A stretch of 64,000 bases of DNA, taken from NCBI GenBank assembly GCA_008921705.1, contig VFFE01007854.1, positions 1,414,505 through 1,478,504 of the forward strand, read 5' to 3'. Positions 25,583 to 36,900 of this stretch are shown one piece after another. This stretch comes from Burhinus oedicnemus. Taxonomy: Eukaryota > Chordata > Aves > Charadriiformes > Burhinidae. A program made the position numbers and the translations under genes. Position 1 is the stretch's first letter. Each line of letters opens with the position of its first letter. The notes under the pieces are model-generated. The model saw only the letters and a list, made by a program, of their open reading frames with translations, made no database searches and had not been told where the DNA came from.

Positions 25583-28500
25583 AGTTCCGTTCTCCACTGA
25601 GCTGCTGGCTCCGCGTTTTGATCAGCACATATTGCTTCCAGCAGTTACCCTGTCTGATTTCCATATCCCTATTAAATTTTCTATAGATGATGTAAAAGGT
25701 CAGGGGGAAGAAAAAAAAAAGCACATGCAAACGTGTCAAGAAAAATGCCATCCCTTTTCTGAAAGCTTATTGTAAAATAAATAAATAAAGTAGTATTAAA
25801 GAATGGAAAAATTACCAAGGGAGTCATAAAAAGTTAGCTTTAGGCCAGAGAAATGTTGCTTTTCATTTCTATATAGTACATGAGAATATTTTGTGGACTA
25901 ACAGTGCATGAATAATGTTTTATTAAAATGTATATCTTTACAGCTTTATTTTATCAGGTCCTTCAAGGCTTGGCATAAAAAAGGTTTAACAAGTTTGACA
26001 CATGCTGATTTAGCATTTATACCACAAACTGAATCTGCTCCTTTGTGAGGGAAAATAGGCCAGCTTTCAAAATACAAACACTGTGAAGTATTCAAAGTAA
26101 AATAAAACAAAAGTGAGAAGTGGGAAGAACATAAAAAAAAGAAGAAGAAAAACGCAAACCATGATCATTCCAATCCTGCTGTGGAAAGGTTTTGGACTGA
26201 CTTAGAAAATATATTGCATTGAATGTTGCAGCACTGATGGGCTCAGCATCCAAGTTTCTTTATAGAATATGCAAGTCTGATCTATAGAATTCAACTAAAA
26301 AGTAGTCAGTGGGGTTTTTTTCTCTTTTCTTCTTTCAAATGATCATTTGATCAGGCCCTTCCTGAGCAATCGTAACACTTTCAGCTATAAATATATTAGC
26401 CAAAAGAAAATATTTCTGAGAATGTAAGAGAGTTTGAAAATTTTAAATTAATGTTACATCATCAGTTGCAGAAGGAGGTATTTTAGAAATTTCCTTGTTC
26501 AGCCTTGGTCTCCAACCCAGAAGAAAGGTGCCCTGATGTTCATTAGGGCTGTTATTTGCAAGTTAGTTTGCAAGGCAATAATTACGTATTGCTGTAAACC
26601 CCAACATTTAGGAGAAAAAGGGCTTTTCCTGTGCTATGCTAAATGGTGACCTAGATTCCTGCGATACTGAAGTTAGCCGAACCTCAGCTAAACTCTTAGC
26701 TAACCTGTCTTGTACAGGAATTTTTGTAATGTTTTTAATCACAATTTTTCTTTTTGTACAAACCCTGGATATCTGGCACGTTTTATAACTTTGCATTTCC
26801 ATTATTAAAATTGCCAGATGGAGACCAGTTAAAATGATTTTTATTTCTGTTGCTTTGATATTTTTGTACTTCTGCTTTTAAAGTAACCAGATGGGGGTTA
26901 GCTAAATCCTCTGAGCTACTTGTTTATACAAATGGACTGTAGAGACAAGTATATAAATCTATACACTAAGCTCGCTGGAATTGTTACAGCACTGCAATAG
27001 GCAGAGGATGTGTAACGTATCCTTTTTGTTAACAGGGCATCATCTTTATAGAGCTAATCAATAAACTAATTAAGATTTGGAGTTGTACCATTGCCCAGCT
27101 TCATGGTGAGGCTTTTATGTTCTATCTACATCTCTTCCACATTTCCTATATTGCTGCCAAATTTGAGATGACAGAAATTTGACTCTACCATGACACAAAT
27201 CTAAACTTTTATTTCTTGGTATATTGAATAGCACGGAGACACTCTACATCATAATTTAACATGTATGTTAGAAAGAAAGCTAGTTATATCTGAAGCCCCT
27301 AATGTTTTCTCTGATAAAGACATTCTTATGACATTCATTTAATCCAAAGATTATTTTCCTGACCTCTGTATTCTCTTTGTTTTAAAACTTCCAAGCTTTC
27401 TAGTACCTTCAAATGCTTTTACGAGTGATCATTCCATTTTCATTTGTATAGCAATTTTCCTACCATTAATTTTTGAACTTCAAGAGATTCCAAAGCTACC
27501 TGTATAGGTTATTTCATTTTCCAGCAGTATAAGCGGACACAGCCACTTTCTGCAACAATCCAGGAGAAGGAAACTGTAATGGTTGTCACATCCATTGCAA
27601 TTTCAAAAAAATATACATATAGTTTTTATAAATCCTGAACGTCAAACAGTAAAATTAACAGAGCTGGTCTCATTAAGTACACGTCATGATTTTGATGAAG
27701 CCAACAGTCCTTTACTTACATGAATCTACTTGAAACAAATGAATATGGGAAACATGTATCAGAAATTCTGTAATTTATTAAGCTTTGTGGAACCGTCCTT
27801 TGATCTTTTAGAAAAAGAGTACTTTGTAGTTTTAGCCAGTTTTATCTTAACTGTGTCAACTAGAAAAAAATATTTCCTTAACAGTCTTCACAGGCAATAC
27901 AACACTGGGGGGGAATATGCTGTTTCTTGTGGTAACAGGTGTGGTAACATTAACAGAAATTTTAAGCCAATTTTTGCCTTTTTAGGGTATATTTAGTATG
28001 AGACAGGCTCATACTTTCCTGAATAAATAGCATAACTCTATACAACAATTGCCAATTTCTCTCCATTGTATGTTTTATTGCTGGGTGATTCAAAACTGAA
28101 AAAATGCTGAAATCATCCTAGGAAAAAAATAGTTAGATTGGGTAATGGGGCTAATGGAAAGTGATAATTGGTGAAGCTATAAAAGTTGGAAATTTTCTAG
28201 TCTAATAATAAAGGAACAAATGTTAATTTTGACTGCTTTGCAGTAATCTGCGCAAGAGAAGATTTGTATAGCAATAGAAATCTGATCAATGAAGAAATTG
28301 TCTTGGGATTTTCATACAAATTCACAAGCTCTGCAAATCTACATTTTCTGGTGACATATTATCCTGTTTGTTCAGTTGCTTCTCCAATGAATTTCCCTTT
28401 CAAATTTAACTTCTAAACCCTTTGTGAATATAGTAAGGTACAGTGACAACCATAGAGCACTCTGAATCCCTATAGCACTTTCTAACCAGCGCTGCGAATT

Positions 28501-29511
28501 CTACGGCAAATTTCTTTAAGCTTCAACAGCAATGGCTCTGAAACACTCCCGCAGATTTAATTCAATGTCATTCTCTTCATAATATCATCTTCTTCATAGC
28601 GTCGTCTCCTTCGTAATATTTTCTTCTTTAGTTTAATCTTTTTTTCCCCGTTTGGAGAGTGGAAATAAGGGTTAATCTTTGCAAGTGCTCATTGATACAA
28701 GATCAGCCGATTGCTGTTGATGAGCGTGTTCGAGGAAGGTCTGCAGAGCAAGTTGTTTTGCTTTGTTTCCTGCTAAGCATTGCGGGCGGCCCAATCCTCT
28801 CTCCGCAGGCCTCTGCTCCCACAGAGCCGTCCAGATGGTCTGGCTCTGACCCTCCTTCCTTTCATGTGAAGGTGGGGAGGTTCTGGGGAAGGTTTGTGTC
28901 TGGTTTAAATGACTCATCCCCCAGATCCTCGGGCCTCAGCTGCTATACAATCCTCAGAAGATCCCAACAGGTGCCTTACACCATTGCATTCTATTTTTTT
29001 TTTTTAAATAATCTCATCACCACCTCTTGCTCCTTCAGCCCTGGAAGGATACAGGGGAGCAGATGTTACCCCCCTATTAGCTCTACATTGCAAGGCAAGC
29101 TGGAGAGTGAAAGGCAGGGCACGTCGGGATGGCTCTGGCTGGCTACAGCAACAGTACAGCAGAAAATTCAGTGCTTTTGGCATGTTGGAAAAAGGCCAGC
29201 TTTCCAGGTCTGCGGAAGACACAACCTGACTGAGACGTATTGGGCATCGGTCTCATCCCATTCCCCTCTAGACAGCTGGTCCTATCTGTGCCCAGGGCTG
29301 GCTGAAAGCTGTGCTAAGCACAGCCTGACCCTCAGCTGAGGAACCATAGAGCACAATACTAACGTTTCCATCAAATAATAGCTGGAGCAGCCAGGAGGTC
29401 TTTAAACTACCTTGTTTAGTAGGGTACTGTGAAGGTCCAGGCAGTCCAAACTCAAAATGGAACCTGTGCAGCAACGAACGTGAAATAAATCCACTTTTTT
29501 ATTGCTTACAT
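25583..29511. other. Unique AT-rich non-coding stretch
   Basis: No gene is supported. Position 26336-26349 is a 14-bp perfect palindrome (CAAATGATCATTTG). The block at 28680-29340 is GC-richer than its surroundings and carries the longest open frame of the window (28659-29339, 226 codons). That frame begins at a GTG, contains no ATG, encodes an FYFFF stretch from a T-run and matches no family. I regard it as chance. Confidence 0.55.
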
Positions 29512-30010
29512 GCTCCCCAGTTCAAGAAGGACAGGGAACTGCTGGAGAGGGTACAGCAGAGGGCTACAAAGATGGTTAGGGGGCTGGAACATCTTTCTGA
29601 TGAGGAAAGGCTGAGGGACTTGGGTCTTTTTTGTCTGGAGAAGAGAAGACCCAGAGGGGATCTCATCAATGCTTAGAAATACTTAAAGGGAGGGTGCCGA
29701 GAGGATGGGACCAGTCTTTTTCCAGTGGTGCCCAGTGATAGGACAAGAGGTAATGGGCACAAACTTGACCATAGGAAGTTCCATCTAAACATGAGGAGGA
29801 ACTTCTTTCCTTTGAGGGTGGCAGAGCACTGGAACAGGCTGCCCAGAGAGGTGGTGGAGTCTCCGGCTCTGGAGACATTCCAAACCTACCTGGACGCCAT
29901 CCTGTGCAACCTGCTGTAGGTGACCCTGCTCTGGCAGGGGGGTTGGACTAGATGATCTCCAGAGGTCCCTTCCAACCCCGGTGATTCTATGATTCTGTGA
30001 TTCTGTGAGG
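29512..30010 (+). mobile_element. CR1 LINE, 5'-truncated C-terminal ORF2 and 3' UTR
   Basis: The copy starts at [20 protein letters not shown], a block downstream of the reverse-transcriptase core. It continues in one frame through [37 protein letters not shown] and [16 protein letters not shown] to the ORF2 stop at 29917-29919. The only break in these 136 codons is a TAG at 29674-29676 (LINA*KYLKGG). The 3' UTR follows, with 'ggttggactagatgatctcc', 'aggtcccttccaac' and three copies of the terminal 'gattctrtgattctgtga' motif. So few lesions suggest a fairly young insertion. The same TAG occurs at the same place in the copy at 60131-61187. Confidence 0.95.
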
Positions 30011-32125
30011 GCTAGTCCTAGGAAATAAAATCAAGGGAACTGGGAATTTATATAGAAAAATCTTGTTGAAAGACTGCTGTTTGAATAAACAGATTTAGTA
30101 CGGAGAAAAATTCTGAATGAAACTGATTGGAAAACAGAAAGTTCTTCATTCCTGGTTTATTACATTATCATAATTCCACAGTGAGGAAAGAGGATACCTT
30201 TGGCTAAAAGCTTATGCCATCTCAGTGGTATGAACAGCAATTATAGATATATAGAGGTACAGCAAGAGAAAATGAGAAAATTCAGGGAAATAGGGGAAAA
30301 TGAAAAGTTATGATGTATGTAAGGTGGTAACAGAGAAGCCAAAGGCGTAGCGGGGCGTGAGGGGGTGGCTGTCGGGACTAAGATCAAGTGGAAGAAGCTG
30401 AAGGTGCGCTAGGAGCACACAGCAGTGCTACAGCTCAGGGGACTGTGAACATTTATTGCCACATACTGGTGTTGTTGTTGGTAAGGCAGTAACAGTGCCT
30501 TTTTGGCTCTGGGACAGGCTGTTTACTTGAAAGTGGTTCTTATATCACTCTTTAATTTGGGAATTCCTGCCTTTAGGAACCCTTTTCTTGTATTATTGAA
30601 AATGATATAATTTCTAAAAATCAAATGTATTTTTCATTCACTGGGTTATTTTCTTAATTATATTTGCTGGAGATAGTTTCAATTCCAGTTTTGTTCACCT
30701 TCAATTTACGTTCTTATTTCTAAAGCCTTTGGCAGTCTTTCAAAGCGTATCCATCCACACTGAATTTCGTCTCTCGGCTTTCGATGATAGCTCTCAATAA
30801 ATCCACAAGCAGTGCTTGCAGAGGGGAGAGCACCTTCCCTTCTCTCCTCCCCTGAGCAGAGCTCCAGAATAAATCATGATCCACAACACTTCATTGATCT
30901 TGGTAAAGCTCTCCTTTCTGCCAAATTCAATGGCTGGTGAAGCTGCAGCTACTATTTCTCCAGTCTTGTGCCAGGTTTTACAGCAGTTGGAGCAGAAATT
31001 AAAGAATCTGTAGTATATTAACGTTTAAGTGGTTTTTCCATTCCAGGTATCCAACAGTTGTCCTGCTGCCCACGTTGAGACAGCTTTCCATGATAGTTAT
31101 TTTACTGAGACATGAGTTTGAACTACGACAGACGTGTCAGTTCAGGTCGTTTCGCTAAAATGGTTGTTATCTCTGACAGCGGGGGAGAGCGGCCAGATGG
31201 GAGCTGGGAAGCGGGAATTTGCTTCAGGAAGAGCTGGCAAACTTTCAGCACAGGCGAGTGGGGATAAGAAGTGGCATTGGTCCTCTATACTGGGCTGCAT
31301 ACTCTTTCACAACACTTTCTTTTAAAACAGTTTCGTACCACCTTCTGTATATGGACTCTTGGTATAGGTCATTACTAGCCTGATACAAGTTAATAGCACT
31401 GCAGGAAAGAGAGAGGTGGGCAATAGGTTTTTCGAGATCCTGGGTGATAAATATTTTGGTTTTGTGTTTGAAACTCAGCAGGATGATTTTTTCACATCAT
31501 CTAAGGATAATGAAATTTGTTTCAAATCTATAGAAAATTTAGCTAGTTAGAAATATCTCTTGGGAGTAGATCATTTTGAATGTGCAGACTGGGTTAATCT
31601 GTACTGAAAGGGAAATTTTATTTGCCATACCACAGTCATGTTAAAGTTATGCGGGTTCAAAAAGGGCAGGTGGGCTGCCCCCATACCCATGGGCTGCTCA
31701 ATCTGTCAACAAAGGGAAAATACCAGAAAAGATACAAAACATTTGGCTGAAAAATATTTGACTAATAGGAATGTAACTAATGAAAACCAGGAATTCCTTC
31801 AAAAATACTCATTTCATTCCTTACGGCATTACAATGGGAAAGTATTCGTACTCCCAGGCTCTTTACTTTGCATCCCTTCGCAGTCAAGGAAAGATTATGG
31901 CTATTCATTACCAGCAGAGCACAGGTTAACTGGATTGAACAAAGGCCAATTAGCATCTCAAGGCAGGCCTTAGCTGGATGATTGTGTTTTGGGAGAAGTA
32001 TTAGGCCCAGTTCTGTCAACAATAATGTCAATACGAAGCCTGAACTCACTATTGACATCATTAAATGAACATGAAGTTTAGATGCAGCATCCATAATCTG
32101 AAACAAAGTTTGTCTGGAAACAACC
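30011..32125. other. Unique non-coding stretch with a small CpG cluster
   Basis: No gene is recognised. At about 30345-30412 a cluster of CpG dinucleotides stands out from AT-rich DNA. One plus-strand frame there reads GVAVGTKIKWKKLKVR and then a stop. This could be the decayed end of a basic protein's processed copy, but I cannot name it and no poly-A tract follows. Confidence 0.5.
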
Positions 32126-33845
32126 TTTGAGTGCAATTCTGGATCTTGAGGGCAGGGAGCAGGGTGAAAAGCAAGGTCAAAACCCTGGACTTCAGCAGAA
32201 CAGCCTTTGGCGTCTTCAAAGATGGGATAAGTGCCTGGAAGTAAGGGTGGCCCAAGAAAGCTGGTTCATATTCGAGGATCACCTCCTCCAAGCTCAAGAG
32301 AGTTCCATCCAAATAGGAAGTCAGGCAAAAAACATCAGAGGCCAGGGTGGATGAAGTAGGAGTTCCTGGCCAAACTTGATGATGCTGACTAGGACAGTTG
32401 CTCGGAGACTGGAAGAAAGCATATGTCACCCCTTTCTTCAAGAAGGGCAAGGAGGAGGACCCAGGGAACTACAGGCCAGTCAGCCTTACCTTGATCCCTG
32501 CGAACATGGTGGAACAACTAATCCTGGGAACCATTTCCAGGCACATTGAGAACAAGAAAGTCATCAGGAGTAGTCAGCTTGCATTCACCAAGGGGAAATC
32601 ATGCTTGACCAGCGTGATAAAGTTCTATGATGATGTGACTGGCCTGGTAGATGAGGATAAGGCTTAGATATCCAATAGTGGGTATTGTCTACCTGGACTT
32701 CAGTAAGGCCTTTGACACTGTCTCCCATAAGATGCTCATAGAGAAGCTGTTGATGTGTGGGCTGGAGGAGCAGACAGTGAGGTGAATTGAAAACTGGCTG
32801 AACGGCCATGTTGAGGGGGTGTTGATCAGCAGTGCAAAGTCTAGTTGGAAGCCAGTAACTAGCAGTGTACCCCAAGGGTCTGTAGTGGGTCCAGTCCTGT
32901 TTAATACCTTTATTAATGTTCGGGATGATGGGGCAGAGTGTACCCTCAGAAAGTTTGCAGATGAAACAAAACTGGGAGGAGTGGCTGATATAACAGAGGG
33001 TCGTGCTGCTATCCAGCAGGACCTCAACAGGCTGGAGAAATGGGCTGACAGGAATCTCATGGAGTTCAACAAGGAGAAGTGCAAAATCTTGCACCTGAGG
33101 AGGGATAATGCTATGCACCAGTACATGCTGGGGGACACCCAGCTGGAAAGCAGCTTAGCAGAAAAGGACCTTGGGATTCTTGTGGACACCAAGTTGGACA
33201 TGAACTCGCAGTGTACCCTTGGAGCAAAGAAGGCCAATGGTATCCTGGGCTGCATTAGATAAAGTATTGCCAGCAGGTCCCCTCTACTCAGCAGTGGTCA
33301 GGCCACACCTGGATGGGCTTGTCAGTACAAGAGAGACATGGACATACCACAGAGAGTCCAACAAAGGACCACGACGTTCATTAAGGGTCTGGAGCATCTG
33401 TCCTATGAGGAAAGGCTGAGAGAGCTGGGACTGTTCAGCCTGGAGAAGAGAGGGCTCAGGGTGATCTTGCCCATGTATGTAAGTACCTGAATGGAGGGTA
33501 CAAAGAGGACGGAGCCAGGCTCTTTTCAGTGGTGCCCAGTGACAGGATCAGTGGTGCCCAATGACAGGATCAGTGGCGCCCAGTGACAGGATCAGTGGCA
33601 ATGGGCACAAACCAAAACACAGGAGGTTCCCTCTAAACATCAGGAAACACTATTTTACTGTGAGGGTGACGAAGCACAGGTTACCCAGGGACGTTGTGGA
33701 GTCTCCATCCTTGGAGATATTTGAAAGCCATTTGGACATGGTCCTGAGCAACTGGCTTTAGGTGACCCTGCTCCAGAAGGGGGTTTGGACTGGATGACAT
33801 CCAGAGAACAATCCCTTCCAACCTTAACTATTCTGTGATTCTGTG
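32126..33845 (+). mobile_element. CR1 LINE, 1.7 kb broken copy with RT domain
   Basis: The most complete CR1 of the window. It starts near the end of the endonuclease (ILDLEGREQGEKQGQ, then the SWFIFEDHLLQAQ block at 32260-32298). At about 32376 it jumps to the start of the reverse transcriptase: WKKAYVTPFFKKGKEEDPGN at 32410, so the linker between is deleted. Motif A is present at 32680-32730 as GIVYLDFSKAFDTVSHK. The PQGSVVGPVLF motif B lies near 32870-32902. Motif C at 32954-32965 reads FADE where CR1 has FADD. Stops and shifts occur at 32665-32667 (TAG), 33260-33262 (TAA) and elsewhere. A deletion removes the SREVIL block after 33262, and a 22-bp unit is triplicated at 33529-33594. The copy ends in 'aactattctgtgattctgtga' type repeats. 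It cannot encode an active enzyme. Confidence 0.95.
33529..33594 (+). repeat. Three tandem copies of a 22-bp unit inside CR1
   Basis: Units at 33529-33550, 33551-33572 and 33573-33594 follow the pattern gtggtgcccagtgacaggat + ca, with one or two substitutions per unit. CR1 has a single copy here, in the stretch that encodes VPSDR. The 44 extra bases shift the frame. The repeat arose by slippage or unequal exchange, before or after insertion. Confidence 0.95.
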
Positions 33846-33927
33846 AGAAGCAAATGACTCAAGCACTGAGGAAAACAGTTTAAGTTACCAATATAGAGTT
33901 CAGTCTGTTCCAGAGGTTTTTAACCTC

Positions 33928-33946
33928 TTTTTTTTTTTTTTTTTTT
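33928..33946. repeat. Poly-T tract (T19)
   Basis: An uninterrupted run of 19 T bases about 80 bp downstream of a CR1 3' end. CR1 copies do not end in poly-T, so this is an independent homopolymer. Confidence 0.95.
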
Positions 33947-36900
33947 CATTTGTGGAGCCATATAAATGTTCCATTGGAGGTAAAAAAAACAACCTTTCCA
34001 ACGTAATTTAGGCCTGTTCATGGTTAGTTCACTTTCTGTTTACTTTCCAAGGAGCAGGTATCTAAAAGAAAAAGGAAAAAGGAAGGCTTAGGGGTAGCCT
34101 CGTAAGTGACTCGACACTTATTTCTGCAAGTGGAAAAAATTTTCTCAAACTACTGGATAAGGAATAGTTAGCAGCAGCTGGAACTTTTCATTTGCAGACA
34201 AGCTACAAACAGAGAGAGAAACATAAATTATTTGAGGAAACTATTATGAAAAGCAGCAGCATCTTCCCCTCCTGGTTTCCTCAGACAGAGATGGAACTTC
34301 TTCCTGGCTGATGAGGAACAAAAATAATTCAGTCCTCAAAAAATTCTGTCAGACAGAGGCAGCAGTCAAATCTAAGGCGGCCGTATGGGATGATCTACTG
34401 ACCTCTTCTTTCCAGACACACTAGGAACCTGTGACAAGAAGTAAGTTTCCCAAGGACACCCCGTGAGTTATTTGCAACCAACCCAATCCAGACTTGAGGG
34501 ACTCGGTCTGTGTTAGGTCCTGCAGCTTCCAGAGGAGCACGAATTTGCTGAAGCTATGACAATTGACCACTCAAATTAGAAAACAAGGATATTTTCCTTG
34601 CTCCCCTATGGGTCAAACCATACAATATGTAATTTTCAAGACATCCAATGTCTAGAGGGCAGTGTAATGTTCTAGAAAGTTGGTTCTAATAATCTAACTC
34701 TTTTCACAGGTTTTATTGGTGGGATTTTGTCAGATGAAGCAATGAATGTTTATGCCTGAGGTTTAGAAAGCAATAAAAATGTTTTATTTTCAACATGGGC
34801 ACCTGTGCTTGTCGTTATTGGAATCACAGCCTAGACCTTGTCTGGGAGAAAAATCACTACAGTGCTTGGGCTTTTGTAAATGAGGTCAGCAAGAAAGAAA
34901 GTGTGTGACATGAGATTTTGAATATTTTTGAATGGAAGGAAAGGATCTCTTGTAAACAAACTGCATGTGTGTATATGACCTGTGTATATAAATAATGTAA
35001 TCTGGGTTACAGTATGCTTTGAAAGATATAAAACTTTCATGAAGAGATGTAGGAAGTAATGGAATAGCCAACATGGGAATGAACAAACATTTACATGATG
35101 CTTTTTCCTAAAATGAGCAGTCCTCAGAAACAGAAAAAAATGGTACTGCTTTTTCACATGTAAAAGAAGTTTCTTTCGATAATAAAGGCAAATAATTGCA
35201 CTCAATAATTAAGCAAAAAAAAAATTTCTCTGATTTCCCCTGAATTAGGTAAAGGACCTTTTTAGTGTTCTTATATGGATAAGTTGCATTTTAGAACTTA
35301 ATTTAATTCCAGCCTTCTATTGATGAAATAATACTGTTATGAAATTCTCTCCTGTACTGTTTTCAGAGGAATAGCATTTTTTTTCCTCAGGAGAGCAACA
35401 GATTATTTCAGTGTGTTCCATGGTGCTTTGTTTAGATGTACACACACACCTGTACATGAATTTGTAGATGCTTGTGCCTATGCAAGCAGATAAGCACTTC
35501 TAAACAAAGGCTCCAGGGGAGTTACATGCCCAGAATCAGGACACTTAATTGTTTTTTTGTGCCTGTAAAAATCTCCTGCCAGCTGTTATGGCAAAAAATA
35601 GTCTTCCCATTTTGTCAGCTCTCCCTGTCTTTGCAATAGGAAGGGAAGATGAAACAGTGTTATCTCTAGTGAGTCCAGCAAATCGTGAATCCTGACCAGC
35701 GTCAGACATAAACTCAGCCTGTGCTGGCGCAGTTCATATACAGGCTAAAAGGATGCTTCTCTGTGCCTTTCTATGAAATATGTATGCGATTGCTCTGGCA
35801 TCTAAAGCATTTTCTCCTTCCCTAGTTGCATGTCATCATCTTTAGGTCAATAGCAAAGCACACCGTCACGGGGGACCTTGTGTCTCTCTCTCTCAGTTTA
35901 AAGGATATAAGCTCTGCGTACAAGGTAGGTGTTTGTGGTTGGTACCTTCAAAAACATGCGCCTGAATGTAGCTTGATAAAGACGAATCTCAGAAATGGAA
36001 GACTTATGTCACCATTTTCTTAATTTCATAATTATTCCCTTTTGCTGTTTTCCCCTTATGTCGCTCTAGGACTTTGGAGCTTTTAAATTATTTTCATTTT
36101 AAAGGGTATGGTAAAAGTGACCTTTTTTTAAAGCTTCAGGGGTTCCTTGCTTTGCTACAGCAACTCTTAAATTTTTGAAGTGGTAGAAGCCATCTGTCTC
36201 AACAGATCATGTTCTTTTACATTGAATGACGAACCAGCATTTCAGTTGATTTAGACTTAAAACAATCTTGGAAAGGAGGGAATTTCATAAAGCTGCCAAT
36301 TTTTGTGTCTTCTGTGAAGTTCCTAGTGTTCTGCTCTGTAGATTGCTAGGGTGGTATCTGTCCCTCCCAGATGGGAAAGTAGGGCACAGATAAAAAATAG
36401 TTTTCTCAATGTCAAGAAGAAAGACTAAGAGGAATTAACTGAATATCTCCATCTAGTCCCTTACCAATCATCCTATTCTCTGGACTTCTGCGATGGACAG
36501 AAAACAAGAGGTAAATATTTGAAGAATCTGTTAAAGACACATATGGATATGGAGCCGCTAATTTTCCTTTGCCTCTTTGGAAATCGTTTCCTAAACATTT
36601 TACAGTATGCATTCAGCATAATTTAATTACTCTTAGATTTATACTTCAGCGCTGTGTGAGATGGCATTCAGACTGTATAAATGCAGCTGTGCTCCATGAG
36701 AAAACATGGCCTTCACAACAAAGCTCTTATTAAGGTCATTACTGAAGTTTTTATTTTCTGGACTATGTTATGGAGGCAGCCTGAACAATAACCTTTTCAT
36801 AAGGATTCATAAGGACCTCTTGGTGTTCACTGTATGACCTGACACCAAAAGAATGGAAATGAAAAGACAGACAGTGTCAGCTTTGGCTGCGGCGCCGGAA

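Noticed and set aside
28659..29339. Longest open frame of the window (226 codons)
   Set aside because: It starts at GTG, has no ATG anywhere, includes an FYFFF stretch from a T-run, is not flanked by clear splice sites and resembles no family. The local GC content explains its length.
32585..33255. Long minus-strand frames of 177 and 188 codons
   Set aside because: They are antisense shadows of the CR1 RT on the plus strand.
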